DNA of 18,496 bases, taken from CAZYYO01 sp964650965 (lineage in GTDB: Bacteria > Bacillota > Clostridia > Lachnospirales > Lachnospiraceae). The stretch lies in NCBI GenBank assembly GCA_964650965.1, contig CAZYYO010000051.1, positions 1 to 18,496 on the forward strand. Reading direction: 5' to 3'. The notes under the pieces are model-generated. The model was not told where the DNA came from. It ran no database searches and was given only the letters and a program-made list of their open reading frames with translations. The translations under genes and the position numbers were made by a program. Each line of letters starts with the position of its first letter. The stretch's first letter is position 1. Positions 1-5,927 of the stretch are shown here, piece after piece.

Positions 1-2
1 CA

Positions 3-68
3 TGGAGAAAAAATCAAATTACCTCACCGGCAGTAACGGCATTTATTAAATATTTAAAGAATTGTTGA
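3..68 (+). CDS. C-terminal end of a probable LysR-type regulator (partial, cut by window edge)
   Basis: An open frame enters from the left edge and ends at TGA 66-68. It encodes 21 residues ending SPAVTAFIKYLKNC. A final helix of the form SPAxxxFIxYL is typical of the effector-binding domain of LysR-type regulators, which is the basis for the call. Only the tail is visible, so the DNA-binding domain and the start lie outside the window. The match is short and the family assignment is tentative. It could also be a chance open frame. Confidence 0.35.
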   Translation, partial: WRKNQITSPAVTAFIKYLKNC

Positions 69-85
69 AAAAACGGAGGGGGGAT

Positions 86-205
86 ATGTCACAAATTAGT
101 GTTAACAATTTATCTTTTTGTATAGATACTAATTGGAAACTTGGACTTATTAGAAGAAACGGAAAGGGAAAGACAACATTTTTAAGGCTGCTTATGGGAA
201 AATAA
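86..205 (+). pseudogene. Internally deleted ABC-F ATPase remnant (Lsa/Vga-like ribosomal protection)
   Basis: The ATG at 86 follows a strong GGAGGGGGG ribosome binding site (75-83), and the frame runs 39 codons to TAA 203-205. It begins MSQISVNNLSF, the usual start of Lsa/Vga-type ABC-F proteins, and then jumps to IDTNWKLGLI and a Walker A region RRNGKGKTT before stopping after LLMGK. In intact relatives about 20 residues separate these blocks and about 450 residues follow. Sequence has therefore been lost both inside and after the fragment. The first Walker A glycine is also replaced by arginine. Intact ABC-F proteins act in the cytoplasm, dislodging lincosamides, streptogramins and pleuromutilins from the ribosome. 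This remnant cannot do so. A 39-aa peptide could still be made. Confidence 0.7.
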
Positions 206-215
206 GCATGACAAA

Positions 216-230
216 TTGAACAATATTCAA
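216..230 (+). promoter_or_regulatory. Upstream palindromic operator (site 1) for the TetR-GNAT regulator
   Basis: TTGAACAATATTCAA is an inverted repeat with TTGAA/TTCAA arms around a 5-bp centre. It lies just upstream of the -35 box at 239-244. A near-identical copy sits at 278-292, and both are embedded in AAATTGAACA-x-TATTCAA. Paired palindromes in front of a tetR-type gene usually bind its own product, so autoregulation is inferred. Confidence 0.6.
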
Positions 231-238
231 AACATCTC

Positions 239-266
239 TTGAAATATAAATTGTGAGTGCTATAAT
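239..266 (+). promoter_or_regulatory. Sigma-A promoter of the TetR-GNAT operon
   Basis: The -35 box TTGAAA (239-244) and the -10 box TATAAT (261-266) are separated by 16 bp. An extended -10 element, TGC, lies directly upstream at 258-260. The predicted transcript starts near 273. It would carry operator site 2 just inside the leader and site 1 just upstream of the -35 box, so a bound repressor would bracket the polymerase site. Confidence 0.65.
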
Positions 267-277
267 ATCAGAATAAA

Positions 278-292
278 TTGAACACTATTCAA
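278..292 (+). promoter_or_regulatory. Downstream palindromic operator (site 2) for the TetR-GNAT regulator
   Basis: TTGAACACTATTCAA differs from site 1 at one position of 15. The site centres (223 and 285) are 62 bp apart, close to six helical turns, so both would face the same side of the DNA. Site 2 overlaps the start of the predicted leader, a standard place for repression. Confidence 0.6.
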
Positions 293-325
293 CAATGACG
301 AATTTATTTGTATAAGGAGATATTC

Positions 326-1372
326 ATGTCAAAAAAACCAATAACAGAGGGCGGGAAAAAAGAAGAAATCATCAATGCAGCAATGGAGTTGATTTTTGAG
401 AATGGATATGATGCGACTTCTGTGCGTTCCATTCAGAAAAAAGTTGGAAGTGAAGTAGGACTTTTCTATTATTATTTTAAAAATAAAGACGAATTGTTTG
501 ATAGTGTGCTGGATCGGTTCTTTTCTGGGTATGAAAAAGATTTTAGGGAAATTATCGCACATGGAAGAAGAAACCCATGTCGGCTGATGTATGATTTTTT
601 TCATTATATGGAAGTGGAGACGGCTCGCTTTCGAGAACAGTATGCCCAGAACATGCATAGAACTGTGCGTTGGGCTATTCGTGAACATACCCTGACAATC
701 ATAGAGCCATATCTTAGACAGGTGGTAGATATTCAGAGTGCCTATTATGGAGTAAAACCAGCCCTTGCTCCAGATGTGGCAGCACTATATCTGACTCATG
801 GTGTTGGTAGTACAATTCTTCATGAAGACGAAACTCTGTACCAAGGTCGAAGAAGTGAAATTATGAAAGGCTGCTGTCTGATTATGAGAATGGATGAGAA
901 GGAACAACAGCTGCGTATTCCCTATTTGGCAGAGCAGGAAGATATAGACAGCTGGATGAACCTTATGGAATCAGTGAAGGATTATTTTCCGGGATTTGGC
1001 AGTGAAGCATTTAAACAGCAGTTGTTAGAACATATTAACAGTAAAGAAGCATGGGTGTATCGCTATGAGGGAAGAGTGGTAGCGGGACTGCTGTATTCAA
1101 AAAAAAGAAAGGAACTGGATATGCTTGCAGCAGCACCGGATTTTCGGAGGAAAGGATTAGCGACGCGTCTGGTAGAGACCATGGCTGCATGTTTTCCAGT
1201 GGGGGAAGAAGTATCAGTCACTACATACAGAGCTGGTGATTCATTAGCAGATGGAACCAGACAGTTTTATCAGCAATTAGGATTTAAAGATAAAGAGGAA
1301 ATTACAGTTTTTGGGTATCCATGTCAGCGTATGGTGCTGTCTGTACCTGATGGCTGCTTCCCAAAGCAATAA
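326..1372 (+). CDS. TetR-family regulator fused to a GNAT acetyltransferase domain
   Basis: The protein has 348 aa. I chose ATG 326 because AAGGAG (314-319) sits 6 bases upstream; an in-frame TTG at 308 has no such site. Residues 10-60 form a TetR helix-turn-helix, with AAMELIFENGYDATSVRSI and the GLFYYYFKNKDELF block. Residues 60-190 look like the helical TetR ligand and dimer domain. Residues about 195-340 add a GNAT fold: the acetyl-CoA loop is PDFRRKGLATRLVE (271-284), and FYQQLGF (314-320) closes the domain. Ordinary TetR proteins are about 190-210 aa, so this is a true two-domain fusion. The gene heads a run of co-directed genes, including a separate GNAT and a Vat/CatB-like acyltransferase. 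Two palindromes around its promoter suggest autorepression. The substrate of the acetyltransferase half is unknown. Confidence 0.85.
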   Translation: MSKKPITEGGKKEEIINAAMELIFENGYDATSVRSIQKKVGSEVGLFYYYFKNKDELFDSVLDRFFSGYEKDFREIIAHGRRNPCRLMYDFFHYMEVETARFREQYAQNMHRTVRWAIREHTLTIIEPYLRQVVDIQSAYYGVKPALAPDVAALYLTHGVGSTILHEDETLYQGRRSEIMKGCCLIMRMDEKEQQLRIPYLAEQEDIDSWMNLMESVKDYFPGFGSEAFKQQLLEHINSKEAWVYRYEGRVVAGLLYSKKRKELDMLAAAPDFRRKGLATRLVETMAACFPVGEEVSVTTYRAGDSLADGTRQFYQQLGFKDKEEITVFGYPCQRMVLSVPDGCFPKQ

Positions 1373-1402
1373 AATAACTGGATTTTGAAAGGTGGAACAG
1401 AT

Positions 1403-1837
1403 ATGAATTGGTTCAATATTTGGGGTTTGATTTTTTTTATGATTATTATGATTCCCAATATTATTTTTGCATGGAAGTGCAAAGACGGATTTGAAAACAA
1501 ATGGAAGAATCGAACAGTAGAAGTACTGGAACAGATAGGCAGATTTGGCTGCTTTGTATTCATGATTATAAATATCCCGGGTACCGTATTTGGGTGGTGG
1601 TCGGATGAGGTATTTGAGATATATCTTATTATTGATACAGTATTAGTTGGATTATACTGTATCATCTGGTGCATATGTTTTAAGAAAAGCAGCGTTTTCA
1701 GAGCATTGGCTCTTTCTATTATTCCATCAATACTCTTTCTGTTTAGTGGATTGATGAGCAGATCTGTATTACTGATGATAGCGGCTGTGATTTTTGCACC
1801 TAATCATATTATGATTTCTTATAAAAATGCGAAGTAA
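1403..1837 (+). CDS. Four-helix membrane protein of unknown function
   Basis: The protein has 144 aa. ATG 1403 is chosen because AAAGGTGG (1388-1395) lies 7 bases upstream; the earlier in-frame TTG at 1385 lacks a site. I see four hydrophobic segments: about residues 5-23 (WGLIFFMIIMIPNIIFAW), 45-65, 74-92, and a long stretch at 98-135 that may be one or two helices. A charged cytoplasm-type loop with KCKDGFENKWKNR follows helix 1. No catalytic motif is recognisable. The gene starts 30 bp after the TetR-GNAT stop and is probably co-transcribed with it, so it may be the regulated membrane partner. I do not recognise the family with certainty. Confidence 0.75.
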   Translation: MNWFNIWGLIFFMIIMIPNIIFAWKCKDGFENKWKNRTVEVLEQIGRFGCFVFMIINIPGTVFGWWSDEVFEIYLIIDTVLVGLYCIIWCICFKKSSVFRALALSIIPSILFLFSGLMSRSVLLMIAAVIFAPNHIMISYKNAK

Positions 1838-1895
1838 AGCCATGAAGAATGGGATGAAACCTGGAAAAAGCAAGAAACTATGAAGGAGACCAGCT

Positions 1896-2498
1896 ATGTT
1901 AGATAAAACAGTTCCGTTTCATACAATTATAATGAAGAGGGCATATTCAAAACCACCAGAGGAAGAAAAATTGCCAGATGGATATCATATACGAAATTAT
2001 AATGAGGGAGACGAGGTTGCATGGGCAAATATTGAAAAAAGTGTCTTGGAATTTGATACAATTGAGGAAGCTGTAAGGTGCTATGATTATTACAAACAGT
2101 ATCCAGAGAGATTAAATACATGTCAGTGGTTTGTAGAAGCCCCAAATCACACGTTAGTGGCTACTGCAACAGCATGGTTTAGTGAATATAATGGTAAAAA
2201 AACCCCTTGTGTGATTGCTCTTGCCTGTCTACCGGAATATCAGGGGCTGCATTTAGGAAAATCAGTGGCAATCAAGATGTTGGAATCTTTTTATAAATAT
2301 GATGTTGGTAAGGAAGTGTATTTGGATACACAAACTTGGTCTTACAAGGCTATTGGACTATATTTAAGCTTAGGTTTCGTTCCATTAAAAACAGAAACTT
2401 ACAATGATTGTAAAAATGAATATAGCCAGGCAACACAAGTTTTAAAAGCACATATGAGAAAAGATATGTATGATAAATTCGTAGAATCTAGTATTTAG
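1896..2498 (+). CDS. GNAT-family N-acetyltransferase
   Basis: The protein has 200 aa and starts at ATG 1896, behind GAAGGAGA. It would transfer an acetyl group from acetyl-CoA to an amine. The acetyl-CoA motif is CLPEYQGLHLGKSVAIKML (111-129), which contains the Q-G-x-x-L-G loop. AIGLYLSLGFVP (152-163) is the usual last GNAT strand-helix element. The N-terminal 30 residues and the aromatic-rich region at 60-80 (CYDYYKQYP, CQWFV) may shape the acceptor pocket. It lies 58 bp after the membrane protein and 38 bp before the Vat/CatB-like gene, with no terminator between, so it probably belongs to the TetR-GNAT operon. The substrate cannot be told from sequence; an antibiotic, a small metabolite or a protein amine are all possible. 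Confidence 0.85.
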   Translation: MLDKTVPFHTIIMKRAYSKPPEEEKLPDGYHIRNYNEGDEVAWANIEKSVLEFDTIEEAVRCYDYYKQYPERLNTCQWFVEAPNHTLVATATAWFSEYNGKKTPCVIALACLPEYQGLHLGKSVAIKMLESFYKYDVGKEVYLDTQTWSYKAIGLYLSLGFVPLKTETYNDCKNEYSQATQVLKAHMRKDMYDKFVESSI

Positions 2499-2536
2499 AG
2501 AATTCGGCGTATTTTAGAAATTATGGGGGCATCAAA

Positions 2537-3172
2537 ATGACTATATCAGATAAAAAAATTTATCCTCGTACAGGAGATAACCAGACCGTTTATTTGAAAA
2601 ATGTAATTACGAATCCCAATATTATCGTTGGTGAATACACCATGTACAATGATTTTGTAAATGACCCAAGAGAGTTTCAGAAGAATAATGTGTTATATCA
2701 TTATCCAATCAATAAAGACAGACTGATTATTGGAAAGTTCTGCTCCATTGCATGTGGAACAAAATTCATTTTTACAAGTGCAAATCATACGCTGGAATCA
2801 CTGTCAACCTACCCGTTTCCATTGTTTTTTGAGGAGTGGGGACTTGATAAAGCGAATGTTGCAGCTGCATGGGATAACAAAGGTGATATTGTGATAGGCA
2901 ATGACGTATGGATTGGCTATGAGGCAGTGATTATGCCTGGGGTTACCATAGGAGATGGAGCAATTATAGGAACGCGTGCAGTTGTAACGAAGGACGTAGC
3001 TCCTTACACGATTGTCGGCGGGGTTCCGGCGAAGCCAATCAGAAAGCGATTCGCTGAGGAAACCATCAAGTCATTACTGGAAATAAAATGGTGGGAATGG
3101 CCAGAAGAGCGGATTCGGGAAAATATTAAGGCAATTCAGTCAGGTGATATCGACAGATTAACAGCACAATAG
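2537..3172 (+). CDS. Vat/CatB-type xenobiotic O-acetyltransferase (hexapeptide repeat)
   Basis: The protein has 211 aa, the usual length for this family. Members are trimeric left-handed beta-helix enzymes that acetylate hydroxyls of streptogramin A (Vat) or chloramphenicol (CatB). Visible landmarks are VLYHYPINKDRLIIGKFCSI (52-71), the catalytic histidine in SANHT (His84), STYPFPLF (90-97) and hexapeptide turns through IVIGNDVWIGYEAVIMPGV (118-136). The C-terminal LLEIKWWEWP (180-189) is typical of Vat and CatB. A GGGGG motif about 9 bases before ATG 2537 serves as ribosome binding site. The sequence cannot decide between a true streptogramin or chloramphenicol enzyme and a related acyltransferase with another acceptor. 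The catalytic histidine is intact, so the protein should be active. Confidence 0.85.
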   Translation: MTISDKKIYPRTGDNQTVYLKNVITNPNIIVGEYTMYNDFVNDPREFQKNNVLYHYPINKDRLIIGKFCSIACGTKFIFTSANHTLESLSTYPFPLFFEEWGLDKANVAAAWDNKGDIVIGNDVWIGYEAVIMPGVTIGDGAIIGTRAVVTKDVAPYTIVGGVPAKPIRKRFAEETIKSLLEIKWWEWPEERIRENIKAIQSGDIDRLTAQ

Positions 3173-3286
3173 TGGCAACATTATCTGTGGTATAAATATG
3201 ATGGACTTGGAAATAAAAGTGAATGGCCGATATTTCCTGGCGCAACTAAAGATTTATTAGAAATGTATCAGAAATTAAGATTTTGA
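3173..3286 (+). pseudogene. Decayed coding tail after the Vat/CatB-like gene
   Basis: Directly after the TAG of the acetyltransferase, in the same frame, 37 sense codons run to TGA 3284-3286. They encode a protein-like segment with YKYDGLGNKSEWPIFPG and DLLEMYQKLRF. It has no start codon or ribosome binding site and does not resemble a Vat C-terminus. I read it as the last piece of a lost gene, family unknown. Chance openness is possible over this length, but the composition (G, W, P, aromatics) looks coded. Confidence 0.35.
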
Positions 3287-3370
3287 TGGCAGGTCGCTAA
3301 AAAATCCGAGTTGCCGGAAGGATATTACCAAGAATTATTTATAACCAGTACATATAATGAGAGAAAATCA

Positions 3371-4057
3371 ATGGACAAAAAATATGAAAAGGCAATTGAA
3401 GCTGAGAATAAAATATATACAAATATGAAGGATATTATATCTATACCTCAAAAGAAAGATACAGAATGTGACGACCTTAATAAAGTGTTGGATTGGTTAT
3501 GTGATGGAACTGAAACAGTTTTAGATTTTGGTTGTGGCAGCGGGACTTTATTGTTTATGTGTGCTAATAGAGGTACAAAACAGCATTATGGAATTGATTT
3601 GGCTAGTGAAGGAATTGCGTATGCAAATTCAAGGGCTAGATTAATGACTAAAGGGGAATACCATTTTAGCGTTGGAAGCATCGAGGAATTATATATCATT
3701 GAAGATAGTTGCATGGATGGTATCATATTATCCAATATTATAGATAATATGTATCCTGAAGATGTGCATTTATTATTGAAAGAATGTAAGAGAATCTTAA
3801 AGGATAAGGGCAAAATGTTTATAAAGCTTAATCCATTTATAAGTGATGAGCAAATTGCAGAATGGAATCTGAAAGAAATAGAAACTGGTGTTTATGATGA
3901 CGGATTCATTTTATGGAATAGAAAGACAAAGGAATGGATTGATGATTTAAGTCCTTTTTTTGAAGTGGTAAATGAATATGAATTTTTCATTCCACAAGTG
4001 GAGCAAGTAAATAGAATTTTTTTATTGATTAAATTATCACATAAAACTAATGGATAA
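3371..4057 (+). CDS. Class I SAM-dependent methyltransferase
   Basis: The protein has 228 aa from ATG 3371, which has a weak GAGAG site 7 bases upstream. A TTG at 3311 would add 20 residues but has no binding site. The SAM-binding glycine loop is TVLDFGCGSGTLL (49-61), and HYGIDLASEGIAYA follows as motif II with the acidic ribose-binding residue. DGIILSNIIDNM and LKECKRILKDKGKMFIKLNPF correspond to motifs IV-VI of Methyltransf_11/25-type enzymes. It acts in the cytoplasm; the methyl acceptor is unknown. The gene and its two followers are more AT-rich than the ABC genes further right, which fits separate acquisition. Confidence 0.85.
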   Translation: MDKKYEKAIEAENKIYTNMKDIISIPQKKDTECDDLNKVLDWLCDGTETVLDFGCGSGTLLFMCANRGTKQHYGIDLASEGIAYANSRARLMTKGEYHFSVGSIEELYIIEDSCMDGIILSNIIDNMYPEDVHLLLKECKRILKDKGKMFIKLNPFISDEQIAEWNLKEIETGVYDDGFILWNRKTKEWIDDLSPFFEVVNEYEFFIPQVEQVNRIFLLIKLSHKTNG

Positions 4058-4119
4058 AAACAGAGTGATGAAGCTACGGTAGATTTGATGAGCACAATGG
4101 CTTGATGAGGAGAAAAAAT

Positions 4120-4767
4120 ATGGAAATAAAAGACAATGTAATTAAGCAGTATTTAAAAAATGTATATTTTATAACAGGAACACCATGTGGTGGAAAAACA
4201 ACCATATCAAGAGCATTGGCAAAAAAATATGGATTGCCTCTATATGATGTGGATGAGGAATTTGCAAAACATAAGAGCTTGTCCAATCCTGTTGACCAGC
4301 CAGCTATGAATAAAGAATTTGTAAATGCAGATGAATTCTTTTTAAGACCCTGCGAGGAATATAGCAAATGGCTTGTTGACAATACAAGGGAACAATTAGA
4401 CTTTATCATAGCAGATTTAATTCGTATGTCAAAAGACCAGAATGTTATCTGTGATTTGATTTTGACCATGGAGGAAGCAATGCGTATAACTGACCCGGGT
4501 CACATAGTTTTTCTTATAAAAAATCCTGAAAATATCATTGACGATTATTGTAACAGAAAGGACCATGATGACTTTAAGCAGTTTATTTATAGTGCTTCAA
4601 ATCCGGATGCTGCAAAAGTTAATTGTAATAAAGCCCTTGGACTAATGCATAAGGAAAGGTATGAGTCAATTAAAAAGAGTTCCTATTTTTGGGTGGAACG
4701 AGATGAGAATAGTACAGTAGATAAAACATTGTGCCTGGTAGAAAAGCATTTTAATTTAAAAAAATGA
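4120..4767 (+). CDS. P-loop kinase-like nucleotide-binding protein
   Basis: The protein has 215 aa. ATG 4120 is preferred over upstream TTG 4102 and ATG 4105 because AGGAG (4108-4112) lies 7 bases before it. The Walker A motif GTPCGGKTT is at residues 20-28. It is followed by ISRALAKKYGLPLYDVDEEF, where the D-x-D resembles the substrate-binding region of shikimate and adenylate-type small-molecule kinases. NVICDLILTMEEA and GHIVFLIKNPENIIDDYCNRKD look like the Walker B strand and a lid-type segment. It probably phosphorylates a small molecule. A role in drug modification is conceivable from the neighbourhood but unproven. It starts 62 bp after the methyltransferase and is probably co-transcribed with it. 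Confidence 0.75.
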   Translation: MEIKDNVIKQYLKNVYFITGTPCGGKTTISRALAKKYGLPLYDVDEEFAKHKSLSNPVDQPAMNKEFVNADEFFLRPCEEYSKWLVDNTREQLDFIIADLIRMSKDQNVICDLILTMEEAMRITDPGHIVFLIKNPENIIDDYCNRKDHDDFKQFIYSASNPDAAKVNCNKALGLMHKERYESIKKSSYFWVERDENSTVDKTLCLVEKHFNLKK

Positions 4768-4790
4768 AATTCCCAAGAGAGGCTTAATCA

Positions 4791-5177
4791 ATGAATGTAG
4801 AAGAACTGCCTGGTTATAAAAAGGAATCATTTGCACTTTCATTTAATGGCGGAGAAATATGGTTCGAGCATCTTGATGGCATGTATGATAAAGAAAATAT
4901 AATATTAGAAAAGCTTGAATTTGATAGACAATTATTCTCACGACCTTCATCAACGTCGTACATATGCTTTGTGTTTGATGAGACCCAAATTACTGAGCAA
5001 ATCATTATCGCTGTTTTGAATTCAATTACTGAAAATACAAAACACTTTATGAAAATTGCATTTTCCGGTGTGGATAAAAAGAGTAAACACAGGTTGAAGA
5101 AAGAATTGACAGAAAAAGGTTTTTGTATTGGTTTTTTTGAAGGATTAGAGGATGCAAAATGCTGGCTTTTACCATGA
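4791..5177 (+). CDS. Hypothetical 128-aa soluble protein
   Basis: ATG 4791 is preceded by GAGAGG (4777-4782) and lies 23 bp after the kinase-like gene, so it is probably co-transcribed. The sequence is soluble with an alternating strand-helix pattern: ALSFNGGEIWFEHLDG near residue 15, SYICFVFDETQITEQIIIAVLNSI around 56-79, HFMKIAFSGVDKKSKHRLKKEL around 84-106, then GFCIGFFEGLEDAKCWLLP at the end. This resembles a small alpha/beta fold such as STAS or SpoIIAA-like proteins, but I cannot confirm that. No catalytic motif or transmembrane segment is visible. Confidence 0.65.
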   Translation: MNVEELPGYKKESFALSFNGGEIWFEHLDGMYDKENIILEKLEFDRQLFSRPSSTSYICFVFDETQITEQIIIAVLNSITENTKHFMKIAFSGVDKKSKHRLKKELTEKGFCIGFFEGLEDAKCWLLP

Positions 5178-5315
5178 TTGTAAAAAACATGTTCCGTTCT
5201 TATCGTTATTATTATGTGTGATTATGAAAGTCAGCAGAAATCGGTTACCAAATTGGAATCTATATAGTGGAATAAATAGTATGCAATTTTGCAGGAGAAG
5301 AAAAGGAGAAAACAA

Positions 5316-5453
5316 ATGTATGAATTTCTAAGAGCAGCATTTCCATTTGTGATTGTGGGAATTGCAGTAGCATTTTTGGCAGCAAATCATAAAAAAATCA
5401 AGAGTGGAAAAACGGATAAGGAAGATAGTGAAGAAAAAAGGAGAGTGAATTAA
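5316..5453 (+). CDS. Small single-pass membrane protein (45 aa)
   Basis: ATG 5316 follows AAAAGGAGAA (5301-5310) with good spacing, and the 45-codon frame ends at TAA 5451-5453. Residues 4-23 are one hydrophobic helix, FLRAAFPFVIVGIAVAFLAA. A strongly charged cytoplasmic-type tail follows, rich in K, D and E. The next gene's ATG abuts the stop codon (TAAATG), and its own binding site AAAGGAG lies inside the end of this gene, so translation is probably coupled. The binding site, coupling and composition argue for a real gene. The function is unknown; pairing with an SdpI-like protein suggests a membrane accessory subunit or a peptide factor. Confidence 0.65.
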   Translation: MYEFLRAAFPFVIVGIAVAFLAANHKKIKSGKTDKEDSEEKRRVN

Positions 5454-5792
5454 ATGAGCACATTAGATATGATATTTGTTCCGTTGTTACCAATTGTGTT
5501 TTTGATAGTAGGAATTATTATGACAACAGGAAAAGTGAGAAAAAATGTGTGGTTTGGCTGGAGAACAAAAGCAGCAATGGTAAATGAGGAAACTTTTCAC
5601 TATGCGAATAGAATCGGTGGAAAAGGAATGGTGGCACTTGGCACAGTAGAATTGATTTTTTCACTTTTGTGTATGTATTGTATGGGACATCAGGTACAGG
5701 ATAATATTATGGCACTATGGATAATACTGATTCAGTTGGCATTATTTTTAATTCTTATTTACGCAGTAGAAAGAAAATTAAAAACTAAATGA
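5454..5792 (+). CDS. SdpI-family membrane protein, short form
   Basis: The protein has 112 aa with three predicted membrane segments, about residues 6-25, 57-77 and 86-104. Between the first two is the SdpI-type signature NVWFGWRTKAAMVNEETFHYANRIGG (31-56). This is the conserved cytoplasmic block seen in Bacillus subtilis SdpI and related YhfL-like proteins. SdpI gives immunity to the SDP cannibalism toxin and also signals its presence by holding a repressor at the membrane. Full SdpI is about 200 aa, so this is the half-length version containing the signature half. It is coupled to the 45-aa gene upstream. No toxin gene of the sdpC type is visible nearby, so an immunity or sensing role is only inferred. 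Confidence 0.8.
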   Translation: MSTLDMIFVPLLPIVFLIVGIIMTTGKVRKNVWFGWRTKAAMVNEETFHYANRIGGKGMVALGTVELIFSLLCMYCMGHQVQDNIMALWIILIQLALFLILIYAVERKLKTK

Positions 5793-5793
5793 T

Positions 5794-5850
5794 ATGGTAA
5801 ATAAAAAACATCAAATTGGTGCAAGGGAAGAAAAGTTTCCTAGCGGTTGA
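5794..5850 (+). pseudogene. Mini-ORF remnant resembling the start of an ICMT-like gene
   Basis: The 18-codon frame reads MVNKKHQIGAREEKFPSG. It resembles the ICMT-like protein at 10188, which starts MVYK and later carries RTHQIGVRKEKK. DNA identity is clear over 31 positions: 5808-5838 matches 10284-10314 with 28 identities. I read it as a second isoprenylcysteine-methyltransferase-like gene from which nearly everything but the start and the HQIG block has been deleted. It is too short to be functional. Confidence 0.45.
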
Positions 5851-5861
5851 TTTAATCAACC
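5845..5861 (+). promoter_or_regulatory. Perfect palindrome upstream of the XRE-ABC operon
   Basis: GGTTGATT-T-AATCAACC has perfect 8-bp arms around a single base. It ends 19 bp before the -35 box of the XRE operon. No T-run follows, so it is a better fit to a DNA operator than to a terminator. The XRE regulator encoded just downstream is the natural candidate to bind it. It overlaps the end of the ICMT-like remnant. Confidence 0.45.
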
Positions 5862-5880
5862 AATATTAACTTCAAATCCA

Positions 5881-5909
5881 TTGTATTGAATATAGTAGAC
5901 AGCTATAAT
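5881..5909 (+). promoter_or_regulatory. Candidate promoter of the XRE-ABC operon
   Basis: TTGTAT (5881-5886) and TATAAT (5904-5909) are separated by 17 bp. The predicted start near 5916 falls at the AGAGGTG ribosome binding site, which leaves a leader of only about 12 bases before ATG 5928. That is short but workable. The -35 box is weak, which fits a regulated promoter. Confidence 0.4.
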
Positions 5910-5927
5910 GTAATCAGAGGTGATAAT

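Noticed and set aside
329..688. Minus-strand open frame of 119 codons, and many others opposite real genes.
   Set aside because: It lies wholly antisense to a well-supported gene with a strong start site; it shows no ribosome binding site or recognisable domain and mirrors the codon bias of the + strand gene.
4058..4105. In-frame 15-codon extension (KQSDEATVDLMSTMA) after the first methyltransferase stop, as another gene remnant.
   Set aside because: It is too short and has no recognisable family feature.
5167..5185. TTTTAC/GTAAAA inverted repeat after the 128-aa gene as a terminator.
   Set aside because: The stem is six mostly A-T pairs with a 7-base loop and no T-run follows; it is too weak to call.
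5845..5861. The GGTTGATT-T-AATCAACC palindrome as an intrinsic terminator of the SdpI-like gene.
   Set aside because: The arms are close to a single central base, leaving a poor hairpin loop, and no T-run follows; an operator is more likely.
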